DNA of 64,000 nucleotides from Rubrivivax sp. (GCA_024641945.1 JAHECD010000007.1:1-64000); one strand, 5' to 3'. Counted from the first letter of the stretch, positions 10,705-21,611 are shown. The notes: generated by a model not told the origin, from the sequence alone. Numbers and translations are program-made.

Positions 10705-11610
10705 GCAGGCCGGCCCTCGAAGACACCGTGATCGGCATAGTGATCGAGCGCACGGCGCATCGCCGCCACCATGGCCGGATGGGCCGGGTCGTGGCCCGAG
10801 CCATCGGCCCAGCGAAGGGTCGCCCACGGTGCCGAGTGCAGCACCTCGAGCGCGCCATCGGGTGGGCAGATGGGGTCGTCGTGTGCATGCAGCAGCAGCG
10901 TCGGCACGGTCGGGAGCCCCGTGCACCTTGCGGCCAGTGGCGGATCCTGCAACCAGCAGCCATGACGCAGGTAGTGGCTCTGGATGCGATAGCGCGCGCG
11001 CAATGCGGTCGTCGGTGGCGGATCCTCGACGACTCCATCGACAGCGCCCGCCACCTGGCGCTCGTGTCGCCACCACGCCAGCGCCAGCGCATCGGCCGCG
11101 TCATCAGGCAGCTCGTGCAGGTGCGCCCAGCCGTCGCGCAACGCTGCGGGGGCGTGGCGGAAGAATCGTTCGATGTCGTGCGGCCGCGCCAGAAAGGTCG
11201 CACGAAGCAGCAAAGCCGCCACCGCCTGCGGGTCGTCGAGCGCGTGCCCGATCGCCAGGGTCGCCCCCCAGGACCCGCCGGCGACGAGCCAGCGGTCGAT
11301 GCCCAGGGATGCACGCACGCGGCGCAGGTCGCGCAGCAGAGCCGCTGTGTCGTTGCCACGCGTGGCGCCCGTCGGCGTGCTGCGTCCGGCGCCGCGCTGG
11401 TCGATGCAGATCACGTGAAAGCGGTGCGGATCGAAGAAGCGCCGCAGCAACGGCGAGAAGCCCGAACCCGGCCCGCCATGCAACACGACGGCCGGCAGCC
11501 CGCGGGCGGACCCCCAGGTTTGCACATGCAACGCATGACCGTCGCCCACGTCGAGCATGATCGTGCGCAGCGCTGGCAGGTCGGGGGACAGGCTATCGGA
11601 CACACGACCA
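10701..11610 (-). CDS. Prolyl aminopeptidase / alpha-beta hydrolase (S33)
   Basis: VVLHGGPGSGFSPLLRRFFDP, VICIDQRGAGRSTPTG, VAGGSWGATLAIGHAL (GxSxG) and TLLLHAHDDPICPPD. Start approximate. Confidence 0.85.
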
Positions 11611-11837
11611 TGGTAGCCACCGCCCACGACGTGTCGGCACGCCGGCAGCCCACAACGGGCCCTGCCGGTCAGGGACAACCCGGGTGCCCATATAGATTCA
11701 TGAAAATCATGAGGTGCCATTGCAGACCCGTGACCTGTCGCTGCTGGGTCTCGCAGGAGACCATGCGTCACGGGATGAGCCTCATCCCCGCGGCGGGCTT
11801 CAGGCCTCCGCGCCCACCGTGTGAAGGAGACTGTTCC

Positions 11838-11912
11838 ATGCAATGGCAAACCCCGACGGCGACTGATTTCCGTTTCGGCTTCGAAATCACGATGTACGTT
11901 TCTGCCCGCTGA
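11838..11912 (+). CDS. pqqA: PQQ precursor peptide PqqA
   Basis: 24-aa [27 protein letters not shown] with the conserved ExxxY (E-I-T-M-Y) cross-link motif, preceded by a GAAGGAGA ribosome-binding site and directly upstream of pqqB. Confidence 0.93.
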   Translation: MQWQTPTATDFRFGFEITMYVSAR

Positions 11913-11984
11913 CGCGGGACCCGCCGGCCGCGCCCGCGCGGCCGGCGCCGTCTACTTTCACGTTCCGACCTTCGCGGGCCCCGC

Positions 11985-12905
11985 ATGCGCATCACCCTTC
12001 TCGGCACGGCCGCTGGCGGCGGATTCCCGCAGTGGAACTGCAACTGCCGGCAATGCGCTGGCGTGCGATCGGGCACCTTGCGTGCCAAATCTCGCACCCA
12101 GTCGTCGATCTTCGTGCAGCCCGAGGGCAGCACCGACGGGCTGCTGATCAACGCGTCGCCCGACATCCTGCAGCAGATCCGTGCCACGCCGGCATTGCAG
12201 CCGGCGCGCACCGTGCGCGACACCGCCATTGCCGCCGTGCTGCTGATGGACGGCCAGGTGGACCATGCCACGGGCCTGTTCATGCTGCGCGAACGCGGCT
12301 CGAAGCTTCCACTGTGGTGCACCGACCCGGTGGCCGAGGACCTCACCCAAGGCAACCCCGTGCTGCGGGTGCTGGAGCATTACTGCGGGGTCGAGCGGCA
12401 TTCGATCCCACTCGACGGGCGGGCCTTCACGATCTCCGACGTGCCGGGCCTGCGCCTCCAGGCCATGCCGCTGAAGAGCAAGGCCGCCCCGTACTCGCCG
12501 CACCGCGAAGCACCGGTGGCGGGCGACAACATCGGTCTGACGATTCTCGACACGGCGACCGGCCGTCGCGCCTTCTATGCGCCGGGGCTCGGCGAAATCG
12601 ACCCCGCCGTGTTCGACGCCATGGGCCGCAGCGACGCCGTGCTGGTGGACGGCACGTTCTGGACCGACGACGAGATGATCGGCCTCGGGCTGTCGCGCAA
12701 GACCGCGCACGATATCGGCCACCTGGCGCAGTCGGGTGCCGGCGGCATGATCGAGTGTTTGTCGCGCCTGCCCGCCGCGACGCGTCGTGTCCTGGTCCAC
12801 ATCAACAACACCAACCCCATCCTCGACGAGGACTCCGAGCAGCGCATGCAACTGCGCAGCGCCGGCATCGAAGTCGGCGAGGACGGCATGCTGCTGGAGC
12901 TCTAG
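11985..12905 (+). CDS. pqqB: PqqB (metallo-beta-lactamase fold)
   Basis: [28 protein letters not shown] start and 306 aa length. Confidence 0.96.
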   Translation: MRITLLGTAAGGGFPQWNCNCRQCAGVRSGTLRAKSRTQSSIFVQPEGSTDGLLINASPDILQQIRATPALQPARTVRDTAIAAVLLMDGQVDHATGLFMLRERGSKLPLWCTDPVAEDLTQGNPVLRVLEHYCGVERHSIPLDGRAFTISDVPGLRLQAMPLKSKAAPYSPHREAPVAGDNIGLTILDTATGRRAFYAPGLGEIDPAVFDAMGRSDAVLVDGTFWTDDEMIGLGLSRKTAHDIGHLAQSGAGGMIECLSRLPAATRRVLVHINNTNPILDEDSEQRMQLRSAGIEVGEDGMLLEL

Positions 12906-12910
12906 CCCCG

Positions 12911-13663
12911 ATGATGAAAGCCGATGTGCTGGCTGCCGCTCGCCATCCCGCCGAGGGCGGCACGCCGTGGACACGCGACGAGTTCGAGGCCCAACTGCGG
13001 GCGCGTGGGCGCAGTTACCACATCCATCACCCGTTCAACGTCATGCTCAATGGCGGGCGCGCGTCCCGCGAGCAGGTGCGCGGCTGGGTCGCCAACCGCT
13101 TCTACTACCAGATCGCGATCCCGGTGAAGGACGCCGCCGTGCTGTCCAACTGCCCCGACCGCGACGTACGTCGGGGCTGGGTGCAGCGCATCCTCGACCA
13201 CGACGGCTTCGAGCTCGGCGGGGTCAAGGACGAGGGCGGCATCGAGGCGTGGCTGCGCCTGGCCGAGGCCGTGGGTCTGACGCGCGAAGAGGTCGAGGAC
13301 CTGCGACACGTGGCGCCGGCGATGCGCTTTGCGGTCGATGCCTACGTGAATTTCGCGCGCCGGGCGCCCTGGCAGGAAGCCGTGTGCTCGTCGCTCACCG
13401 AACTCTTTGCCCCCGAGATCCACAAGCAGCGTCTGGCCACGTGGCCGCAGCACTACGCATGGATCGACGCCGAGGGCATGGCCTATTTCCGCAACCGCGT
13501 GAGCCAGGCGCGGCGCGACGTCGAGCAGGGGCTGGCCGTCACGCTCGCGCATTTCCGCACCCGTGCCCAGCAGGAACGTGCACTCGAGGTGCTGCAGTTC
13601 AAGCTCGACATCCTGTGGGCGATGAACGACGCCATGGCGGGCAAGTATGGTGTCGGTGCATGA
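12911..13663 (+). CDS. pqqC: Pyrroloquinoline-quinone synthase PqqC
   Basis: [49 protein letters not shown] and [21 protein letters not shown]. Confidence 0.96.
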   Translation: MMKADVLAAARHPAEGGTPWTRDEFEAQLRARGRSYHIHHPFNVMLNGGRASREQVRGWVANRFYYQIAIPVKDAAVLSNCPDRDVRRGWVQRILDHDGFELGGVKDEGGIEAWLRLAEAVGLTREEVEDLRHVAPAMRFAVDAYVNFARRAPWQEAVCSSLTELFAPEIHKQRLATWPQHYAWIDAEGMAYFRNRVSQARRDVEQGLAVTLAHFRTRAQQERALEVLQFKLDILWAMNDAMAGKYGVGA

Positions 13664-13995
13664 GCGCGCCGGGCAGTCCGGTGAGCGCCGACACCCCTTC
13701 CGCAGCACCGGGTGTGACGAGCGTCCCGCGCATCGGCCGCGGTTTCCGCCTGCAATGGGAAGAAGCGCAGGGCTGCCACGTGCTCTTGTACCCCGAGGGC
13801 ATGGTCAAGCTGAATCCGAGTGCGGGCGAGATCCTGCGCCGCTGCGACGGCGCCAAGACGCTGGGCCACATCGTCGGAGAACTCGAGGCCGCGTTCGGTG
13901 CCCAGGGACTCGAGCGCGATGTGCTCGGCTTCGCCGAAGTGGCGGCACAGCAGCGCTGGATCGAATGGGACGCGGGGGGCAACCGTGCCGGCTGA
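13660..13995 (+). CDS. pqqD: PqqD (PqqA-binding chaperone)
   Basis: [57 protein letters not shown]. Confidence 0.94.
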   Translation: MSAPGSPVSADTPSAAPGVTSVPRIGRGFRLQWEEAQGCHVLLYPEGMVKLNPSAGEILRRCDGAKTLGHIVGELEAAFGAQGLERDVLGFAEVAAQQRWIEWDAGGNRAG

Positions 13996-15202
13996 CAACA
14001 CACCCGCGCAGGCACTCGGCCACGCGTCGGGTTCATTTGCGCCCGGGACGTCCGCACCCGGGTCGTTTGCATCGGCCGCGACCCGCCCGGGGCCGCCACT
14101 GTGGCTGCTCGCCGAGCTCACCTACCGCTGCCCGCTGCACTGCGTGTTCTGCTACAACCCGGTCGACTTCGCGCGCCAGGAGCAGGAGCTGTCGACCGAC
14201 GACTGGATCCGGGTGCTGCGCGAAGGACGCGCGCTCGGCGCCGTGCAATGTGGCTTTTCCGGCGGCGAGCCGCTGGTGCGCGACGACCTCGAGATCCTGG
14301 TTGCCGAGGCACGCAAGCTCGGCTATTACACCAACCTGCTGACGTCCGGCGTCGGCCTGAACACAAAGCGCGCGCAGGCACTCAAGGACGCCGGGCTCGA
14401 CCACGTGCAGCTGTCGTTCCAGGATTCCACGCGCGAGATGAACGACTTTCTCTCGCACACCAAGACCTTCGAGCTCAAGCAGCGCGTGGCGCAGCTGATC
14501 AAGGGCCAGGGCTGGCCGATGGTGATGAACGTGGTGATCCACCGCATGAACATCGACCACATCGACCGCATCATCGGCATGGCGGCGGAGCTGGGCGCCG
14601 AATACCTCGAACTCGCCAATACGCAGTACTACTCGTGGGCCTACGAGAACCGCGAGCACCTGCTGCCCACGCGCGATCAGCTGCGCCAGGCCGAAGCGAC
14701 AACGGACGCCTGGCGCCAGAGACTCGGTGACCGGATGCGCCTGTTCTTCGTCGCTCCCGATTGGCACGAGGGCCGGCCCAAGCGCTGCTGCAACGGGTGG
14801 GGCAGCACGTTCCTCAACATCGCGCCCGACGGCACGGCCCTGCCCTGCCACACGGCCCGCATGTTGCCGGGGTTGTCCTTCCCGAGCGTGCGCGAGACTT
14901 CGTTGCGCGATATCTGGTTCGATTCCGAAGGCTTCAACCGCTACCGCGGCACAGGCTGGATGAAGGAGCCGTGTGTGAGCTGCGAACACAAGGATCGCGA
15001 CCTCGGCGGCTGCCGCTGCCAGGCCTTCATGCTGGCCGGCGACGCCGCGGCGGCCGACCCGGTGTGCGAGAAGAGCCCGCACCATGCGCAGGTGCGTGAC
15101 GCGGTCGACGCGGCCGACCACCCGGCGGCCGTGCCAGTGAAGCCGATCATCTTCCGAGACCGGACGCAATCGCTGGCCGTCAGCGCCCGCCCCTTGCCTT
15201 GA
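13985..15202 (+). CDS. pqqE: Radical SAM PqqA-linking enzyme PqqE
   Basis: ELTYRCPLHCVFCYNPVDFA (CxxxCxxC) and a C-terminal SPASM cysteine set (PKRCCNGWGS, PCVSCEHKDRDLGGCRCQAF). GTG start overlaps the pqqD stop. Confidence 0.95.
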   Translation: MPADNTPAQALGHASGSFAPGTSAPGSFASAATRPGPPLWLLAELTYRCPLHCVFCYNPVDFARQEQELSTDDWIRVLREGRALGAVQCGFSGGEPLVRDDLEILVAEARKLGYYTNLLTSGVGLNTKRAQALKDAGLDHVQLSFQDSTREMNDFLSHTKTFELKQRVAQLIKGQGWPMVMNVVIHRMNIDHIDRIIGMAAELGAEYLELANTQYYSWAYENREHLLPTRDQLRQAEATTDAWRQRLGDRMRLFFVAPDWHEGRPKRCCNGWGSTFLNIAPDGTALPCHTARMLPGLSFPSVRETSLRDIWFDSEGFNRYRGTGWMKEPCVSCEHKDRDLGGCRCQAFMLAGDAAAADPVCEKSPHHAQVRDAVDAADHPAAVPVKPIIFRDRTQSLAVSARPLP

Positions 15203-15292
15203 TCCGGCCCGTTCCACGGGGCACTGGCATGTTGCCGCCATGGCACTGAGGCGAGGCGCCGGGAATCGCGTGGCGCGGGCCGGCCGTGCTGT

Positions 15293-16771
15293 TCAGACGT
15301 CGAATACGACGTCGCGCACCGCGCCGCCGACCTCGCCGATCTGCAGCCGATAGCCGCTGTCGGCAAAGCTGACGGACAGTTCAGCCCAGTCCGCGCCATG
15401 GTCCCAGCGCATCGCGAGGCAGGCGTCGTCGCTGGGCAAGACGCTGAATCGACCCTGGAAGGCCGGGTGCTCATTGCGCAGGCGGATCAATTCGAGCAGC
15501 GAACGCACGACTGGACGCACGAGGGATCGTTCGATCTCCTCCAGGCTGTAGCGATGCCGGTTGATGTCGCGGCCGACGCCTGTACGACGCAGCATCGTCA
15601 CGTCGTTCTCGCCTGCGAGCAGGCCCACGTAGTAGACCTGCGGGATGCCGGGCAGGAAAAACTGGATCGCACGGGCCAGCAGGTAGTTGCGGTCGTTGCG
15701 TGCCAGCGCGTCGTAGTACGTGCAATTCACCTGATAGAGGTCCAGGTTCGAGGCGGCCGCGCCGGTGGCCTGACGACTGGCGCCGCCGCTGTTGACGTGG
15801 ATGCTCTCGACCAGGGCGTCAAGCTCGTCCGGCGGCACCAGGCCGGGATGCGCCATTCGGTCGCCGGCGTCGGCGCCGATATCGATGATGCCGATGCCGT
15901 CGTGGGTGTCCAGCACGGTGAGCGCGTTGGCCGGACGCACGCCGATCCAGGCCTTCAGCGGCACGGCCGTGTGGAAGCAGAACGCGTGCAATACCAGTGG
16001 CGGCAACGCGAAGTCGTAGACCCAGTCGACCCTTGCGGCGATTTCGATCTGGCGCTGGTAATACGAGTGGATCTCGACCAGCACCTCGATGCCGCGCGCC
16101 TTTGCCACAGCGGCGAACTCGTCGATGAAGGCGAAGGTCTCCGGCATCATGAAGCAGCTCGCGCCGGCCTTCTTGATGGCGTACCCGACGGCGTCGAGCC
16201 GCACCATGCGGATGCCGTTGGCGGCAAACGTATCGAGGATTCCTTCGAGATATGCACGGCCCTTGGCATGCAGCACATCGATGTCGACCTGCTGCGGGGT
16301 GAACGTGGTCCACAGGATCGCTTTGCGACCGCTGCGCAGGGTGGTCGGCGTGAACGGCAGGCCAGGCCGGGGCCGGTAGATCGCCAGCAGATCGGTTTCT
16401 CGCGCGCCCTCCGGGAACACGGCGTCGAAGGTCAGGAACAGTCCGTCATGCGCCGACGCGTCGCCCTGCATCGACCAATCGCGGTACTGCGGCGATTCGC
16501 TCGACATGTGGTTGACGATGACATCGGCCATCACCTGGGTCTGCCCGGCGAGCTGGCCGATATCGCCCCAGTCGCCCAGGCGCGGGTCGACCTGGGTGTG
16601 GTCGATCGGGTCGAAGCCGGCGTCGCTGCCGTCGATCGGATAGAAGAACGGCAACAGGTGCACGCCGCCAAAAAGCCCCTTCAACGGACCCGCGAGCAAT
16701 GCCCCGAGGTGCCGCAGGGCGCCGCCACCGAGGCGGTCCACGTAGGTGATGAGTTGGACCTGGTTCTTCAT
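15293..16771 (-). CDS. Sucrose phosphorylase (GH13_18)
   Basis: [17 protein letters not shown]...DGSDAGFDPIDHTQVDPRLGDW, ADVIVNHMS, FTPQQVDIDV, RLDAVGYAIKKAG, LVEIHSYY, LDTHDGIG. Closely resembles the sucrose phosphorylase motif set. Confidence 0.9.
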   Translation of the reverse strand: MKNQVQLITYVDRLGGGALRHLGALLAGPLKGLFGGVHLLPFFYPIDGSDAGFDPIDHTQVDPRLGDWGDIGQLAGQTQVMADVIVNHMSSESPQYRDWSMQGDASAHDGLFLTFDAVFPEGARETDLLAIYRPRPGLPFTPTTLRSGRKAILWTTFTPQQVDIDVLHAKGRAYLEGILDTFAANGIRMVRLDAVGYAIKKAGASCFMMPETFAFIDEFAAVAKARGIEVLVEIHSYYQRQIEIAARVDWVYDFALPPLVLHAFCFHTAVPLKAWIGVRPANALTVLDTHDGIGIIDIGADAGDRMAHPGLVPPDELDALVESIHVNSGGASRQATGAAASNLDLYQVNCTYYDALARNDRNYLLARAIQFFLPGIPQVYYVGLLAGENDVTMLRRTGVGRDINRHRYSLEEIERSLVRPVVRSLLELIRLRNEHPAFQGRFSVLPSDDACLAMRWDHGADWAELSVSFADSGYRLQIGEVGGAVRDVVFDV

Positions 16772-18096
16772 GTGGCCGCCGGCGCGGTATTGGCGGCGGG
16801 CCGCGTATCGACAAACAGGACGGCGACCGCGGCACACAGCAGCAGTGCACCGGCAAGGCGGATCACGTTTTCAGGGTGACCGCCCAGGAGGCTCTGGTAG
16901 TACAAGGGCAGCGTGAGCATCTGGATCAGCATGGGGATCACGATGAACATGTTGAAGATGCCCATGTACACCCCGGCCCGATCCGGCGGGATGCTGCCCG
17001 CCAGCAGAATGTACGGATTGCCCATGATGCTGGCCCAGGCCAGGCCGATGCCGATCATCGGCACGAACAGCAACGCCTTGTCATGGATCGACGGCAGTGC
17101 CCACATGCCGGCGGCCGCCAGCGACAGGCACACGGCATGCACCACCTTGGCACCGAAGCGGCGCGTAAAGGGCACCATCGCAAAGGCCGCGACGAAGGCG
17201 ACGAAGTTGTAGAAGCCGCCGATCTGCCCGTTGAGCAGCCCGGCCTCACGAAAGCCGGCGCTGGTGGCGTCGGCGGTATCGAACATCGTCTTGGCGAGCG
17301 ATGGCACGATATAGATCCAGTAACACATCATTCCGTACCACTGGAAGAGCTTCATCCACCACAGCCGTCGCATGGTGGGCGGCATCTCCTTCACCGCCAC
17401 CAGGATGTCGTTCAGCGTTGCCGCAGCGCCTCGCGGCCGCGATCGCATCGCGGCCTTTTCGTCCTCGCTCAGAGGCAGTTCGGGCACGTTGCGCACGCTC
17501 CACCACACGGTCGTGAACGAGAAGAGCGCGCCGATCACGAAAGCCGTCATCGTGGCTTGCGGGATGTGGTTGTCGCCCACCGCATCCTTGTTCATTCCCA
17601 TCCAGACCAATAGCGACGGCGCGAGATAAGCCAAGGTCTGCGCCAGACCCGTGAAGGCGCTCTGCGTGAGGAAGCCGAGCGAGTGCTGCGATCGGTCGAG
17701 TCGGTCGCTGACGTAGGCGCGGTAGGGCTCCATCGTCACGTTGTTGGCCGCGTCCAGAATCCACAATAGGCCGGCGGCGAACCAGAGCGTCGGCGAGAAC
17801 GGCATGAACAGCAGACCGAGGCTGCACAAGACCGCGCCGATCAGGAAGTAGGGAGTGCGCCGGCCCCAACGCGAGACGGTACGGTCGCTCATCGCGCCGA
17901 TGATCGGCTGCACCAGCAGCCCCGTCATCGGGCCGGCCAGCCACAACAAAGGCAGGCTGGCCTCGTCGGCACCGAGGTACTTGTAGATCGGGCTCATGTT
18001 GCTCTGCTGCAGACCGAAGCTGAACTGGATGCCGAAGAAGCCGACATTCATGTTCACGATCTGCCAGAACGAAAGTTGCGGTTTTGTCACCGTCAT
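16768..18096 (-). CDS. MFS/GPH-type sugar (probably sucrose) transporter
   Basis: Multi-TM protein: [54 protein letters not shown]/SuxC-like. Overlaps the phosphorylase start by 4 bp. Confidence 0.85.
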   Translation of the reverse strand: MTVTKPQLSFWQIVNMNVGFFGIQFSFGLQQSNMSPIYKYLGADEASLPLLWLAGPMTGLLVQPIIGAMSDRTVSRWGRRTPYFLIGAVLCSLGLLFMPFSPTLWFAAGLLWILDAANNVTMEPYRAYVSDRLDRSQHSLGFLTQSAFTGLAQTLAYLAPSLLVWMGMNKDAVGDNHIPQATMTAFVIGALFSFTTVWWSVRNVPELPLSEDEKAAMRSRPRGAAATLNDILVAVKEMPPTMRRLWWMKLFQWYGMMCYWIYIVPSLAKTMFDTADATSAGFREAGLLNGQIGGFYNFVAFVAAFAMVPFTRRFGAKVVHAVCLSLAAAGMWALPSIHDKALLFVPMIGIGLAWASIMGNPYILLAGSIPPDRAGVYMGIFNMFIVIPMLIQMLTLPLYYQSLLGGHPENVIRLAGALLLCAAVAVLFVDTRPAANTAPAAT

Positions 18097-18120
18097 GGGG
18101 TGCGCCTTCGTGAGAGGTGA

Positions 18121-19119
18121 TCAGGCCGACGTGGCGTGCGGCCGGTGCAAGCCGAGTGTCCACCGCCACGCGCGGAAGAACTCGTCGTCGTCCGGCACCG
18201 CACCGCGCTCGGCGCAGACGCCGGCGGCGAAACGGTTGGCCGCCGAAAGGGACTGCGCGAACGAGCGGCCGGCCAAGTGAAGTGCGACCAACGCCGCGCT
18301 GAACGCATCGCCGGCGCCAACACTGTCCGTGACGTTCGGCAGGGCAACGCCGTCGGCCGACGCCACACACCGTCCTCGGTGATCCCAGGCCTCGTACCCG
18401 CGGGCTCCGCGCGTCACGATCATCCGGTCGAGCGCGAAGCGCTCGATCAGATGTTGGATCGCGTTCCGGCGGCCGGCACTGCCGCTGGGCGCCGACGGGT
18501 CGCACTGCGGCGCAAACCAGATGATCAAGTGCCCCAACTCGTCCTCGTTCATCTTGACCCAGTCGGCGGCGGCCATTGCGGTCGCCACCAGCGGGCGATT
18601 GTCTTGACCAGGACGAAGGTTGACGTCGAGAAAGCGCAGCGCCGTCGTTTCGTCGAGCAAGGCATGAACGGTGTCGCGCGAGATCGGGCTGCGCTGTGCC
18701 AGCGTGCCGAAGCACAGTACGGACGGCTGCCGCTCACGCAGCAGTCGACGCGCCGGTTCGAGCTCGATCGCGTCCCACGCCGCCTCCGACGCGATCTGAA
18801 AGCGGTGGTCATCGCCTTGTCGCTTGACGGTGGCGACGCCGGTCGGCCGCGCCGCGTCACGCTGGATGCCAGCCTCTTCGAGGCCGAATCGGCAAGCGCT
18901 GTCCCGCACACAGTCTGCGCCGTCGTCAGCGTCGCCGACACGGGTGACCAGGGTCACCGGCACACCGAACGCCGACAGCGAGCGTGCCAGGTTGAACGGT
19001 GCGCCGCCTGCCAGATCGAATTCATCGAAACGGTCGACGAGCGCTTCGCCCACCACGGCCACGCGCGGCAGTGCGGGACCGTCGGCGCCGGCCGGCGGAC
19101 ACAGCGTCTGGGCGTGCAT
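18121..19119 (-). CDS. PfkB-family carbohydrate kinase (probable fructokinase)
   Basis: VAVVGEALVDRFDEFDLAGGAPFNLARSL N-terminus and NVTDSVGAGDAFSAALVALHLAG anion-hole signature. Confidence 0.88.
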   Translation of the reverse strand: MHAQTLCPPAGADGPALPRVAVVGEALVDRFDEFDLAGGAPFNLARSLSAFGVPVTLVTRVGDADDGADCVRDSACRFGLEEAGIQRDAARPTGVATVKRQGDDHRFQIASEAAWDAIELEPARRLLRERQPSVLCFGTLAQRSPISRDTVHALLDETTALRFLDVNLRPGQDNRPLVATAMAAADWVKMNEDELGHLIIWFAPQCDPSAPSGSAGRRNAIQHLIERFALDRMIVTRGARGYEAWDHRGRCVASADGVALPNVTDSVGAGDAFSAALVALHLAGRSFAQSLSAANRFAAGVCAERGAVPDDDEFFRAWRWTLGLHRPHATSA

Positions 19120-19173
19120 GCGAGGTTGCGGTACCGGCGGCCTGGAATCGACCGCCGGCGTGGCTGCAGACGA

Positions 19174-21519
19174 TCAGAACGCGTACTTCAGCGTGGCCTT
19201 GGCCGTGCGGCCGTTGATGGACCGTGCAGCGCCCCGTCCGTCGTTGCTTTCGGTGTAGCCGATGGTATTGAACAGGTTGTTCACGCCGACCGACAGACTC
19301 AGGTTCTGCGTCAACGAGTAGCTCGCAAAGGCATTCACGGCCACGTACGCAGGCAGGGTCACGGTCAGCGAACCCGCGGGGCTGTCGTCCTTCGACGACG
19401 AGGTGCCGACGATGCTTGCACCCACCATCGCGGAATCGTTGATCGCGTACGACGGGGTCAGCTGATACACGATCTTGGCCTGTCGCTTGGGCGTGCGGCC
19501 GTCCGCCTGCTTGGCGTCCGTGTAGGTCACGCCGCCGTTGACGGCGAAGTCGCCCATGCGCCATGCACCCTCAAGTTCCAGACCCTTGGACTTGTAGTGG
19601 TTCTCGCTCACCACGACCGGCGTCGTCGTCGGATCGACGTTGACTTCGTCGGTCTGGGCGAAGAACAGCGTGGCAAATATGCTCACCCCACCCGAGCGCC
19701 ATTTCACACCACCTTCGATCTGGCGCACCTTGTTGATGGGAATGGTCGAGCTGGTGCCATCCACCAACCCGGGGGCATTGAAGAACGTGATGCGGTCGGC
19801 GTTGTAGGCCGCGCCGTCGCTGGCGCGGGCGAACAGCGCCAGGTCCTTGGACAGCTGGAAATTGCCGCCGAGCGAGTACGACGTGTGGCCGAAGCTGTAG
19901 TCGATGACACGCGGCGCCGCAAGGTTGTAGGCGGCGCCGGCAGTGATGCCGCCGAAATCAGGCAACGTCTGGTAGTAGGCGCCGGCAGCCTTGTTCTTGT
20001 CGTGGCGAACGCTCGCGTCCAGGGTCAGCGGGCCGGCTTCGTAGTTCACGATGAAGTACGGAGCCGTCGTCGTGTACTTGGCGTCCTGGAAGTTCATGCA
20101 GCAGCCCCCGAAACCGGGCGAGCCGTTGACAACTTCGGGTGCGTTGAGCACCTGCGCGCCGTCTTGCTTGGCGGACAACGTGTACTGGTTGAAGTTCCAG
20201 GTCAGCTTGAGTTTCTGTTGCGATGTGTACAGCCCTGCGACCGCCGTGATGCGCGCATCGTTGCCGAGGTCGAACTTCTTCGACACCTTCAGGTCGTTGG
20301 CCATCAGGCCGACATCGTCGACCTTGGTGTTGAAGATGACGGCCGTGAACTTGTCGCCCGTGTAGGCGGTTCCGGCGCCAGGCCCGGTGGCCACCGTGGT
20401 GCCGGCGCTGGCGGCGGCGACGTCGTCACCCGGGAAGATGCCGACGAAGCGCCCGCTGTTCTTGGACCAGCGGAAGTTGTTCTGTAGTCGGAAACCTGAG
20501 CCGGCATCGACGTCGAGCTCGGCGCCGAAGGCGTCCGACTTGGCGTGCAGTCCGTCGCGGATGCTCGACAACTCGCGCCCGTTGGCATTGGTCAGCGTGT
20601 TGTCCAGCGGCCAACCGGCGTTGTAGAAGGCGGCACGGCGCGGGTCGAGTCCCGGGATCTCCTGGATCTTTCCGCCAACAAATCGCACCGGGGTGGGAAG
20701 GAAGGTCGGCGAATGGTCGTCGAGGTGCTTGAAGCTCAGGCGAATGAAGCCGTTGTTCGAAAGCTCCTGCGTGATGTTGGCCCGGATCTGGCCCCCGCTT
20801 TCGGTGCCGTCGGCGCCGGGCCGGCCACCGTCGCCGGTGCGCTGGAAGCCGCCGACCCAGAAACGGGTCTTCGGCCCGATGCGCCCGCCGTAACCGATGT
20901 CCACGCGTGTCTGGTCGAAGTCGATGCCTTTGGTCAGTGCGATGCTGCCGCCCTGCGTCTGGCCCGTCTTGGAGATGAAGTTGATGATGCCGCCGGGTGC
21001 GCCCGTGGCCAGCGTCGAGGCGGAACCGCCACGCACCACTTCAAGGTGATCGAGATTGACGTCGGCACGGATCCAGCTGTCCGGCGTGGCAAATGCCATG
21101 TCGCCGAACTGAAGCACCGGCAGGCCGTCTTCCTGGAACTGGATGTAGCGCGCGCCGCCGGCCGAGATGGGGATGCCGCGCACACCGACGTTGGCGTTGC
21201 TTTCGCCGCCGCTCGACTCGGAGCGGATGCCGGGGATCGAGCGCAGCACCTCGGCGGCACTCGACGCGGTGTTGGTGACGATGCTGTCGCCTTCGATGGT
21301 CGAGATCGAGACGCTCGAGCGCATCTTCGAGCGGCCGGCCGACGCGCCGGTAATCACGATGGCGTCGAGCTTGAGGCCGTCGCCCGACGTTGACGCCACA
21401 GCCTGCGCCGGCTTCTCGGAATCGGCTGGCGCGGCGCTCTGCGCATGGGCGGCACCCAACTGAAAGGCAGCCAGTGCCGCGGCCAGCGCAACCTGGCGCG
21501 GCGTCGTATTCATCGTCAT
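19174..21519 (-). CDS. TonB-dependent outer membrane receptor (probable sucrose receptor)
   Basis: Signal peptide, plug domain (LDAIVITGASAGR... VLRSIPGIRSESSGGESNANVGVRGIPI), beta-barrel, terminal F (TAKATLKYAF). Confidence 0.9.
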   Translation of the reverse strand: MTMNTTPRQVALAAALAAFQLGAAHAQSAAPADSEKPAQAVASTSGDGLKLDAIVITGASAGRSKMRSSVSISTIEGDSIVTNTASSAAEVLRSIPGIRSESSGGESNANVGVRGIPISAGGARYIQFQEDGLPVLQFGDMAFATPDSWIRADVNLDHLEVVRGGSASTLATGAPGGIINFISKTGQTQGGSIALTKGIDFDQTRVDIGYGGRIGPKTRFWVGGFQRTGDGGRPGADGTESGGQIRANITQELSNNGFIRLSFKHLDDHSPTFLPTPVRFVGGKIQEIPGLDPRRAAFYNAGWPLDNTLTNANGRELSSIRDGLHAKSDAFGAELDVDAGSGFRLQNNFRWSKNSGRFVGIFPGDDVAAASAGTTVATGPGAGTAYTGDKFTAVIFNTKVDDVGLMANDLKVSKKFDLGNDARITAVAGLYTSQQKLKLTWNFNQYTLSAKQDGAQVLNAPEVVNGSPGFGGCCMNFQDAKYTTTAPYFIVNYEAGPLTLDASVRHDKNKAAGAYYQTLPDFGGITAGAAYNLAAPRVIDYSFGHTSYSLGGNFQLSKDLALFARASDGAAYNADRITFFNAPGLVDGTSSTIPINKVRQIEGGVKWRSGGVSIFATLFFAQTDEVNVDPTTTPVVVSENHYKSKGLELEGAWRMGDFAVNGGVTYTDAKQADGRTPKRQAKIVYQLTPSYAINDSAMVGASIVGTSSSKDDSPAGSLTVTLPAYVAVNAFASYSLTQNLSLSVGVNNLFNTIGYTESNDGRGAARSINGRTAKATLKYAF

Positions 21520-21597
21520 GCAGGAGTCTCCGGGAAGATGGGGTTGTTTGAGCCGCAGGCCTGTACCAGCCTTTCGACAACAGGACTCTAATGAAGG

Positions 21598-21611
21598 TGC
21601 AATCGATTGCA
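21598..21611. promoter_or_regulatory. Candidate LacI-family operator
   Basis: Perfect 14-bp palindrome TGCAATCGATTGCA in the divergent TonB receptor/lacI-type intergenic region. A second TGCAATCG half-site lies at 21635-21642. Confidence 0.7.
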
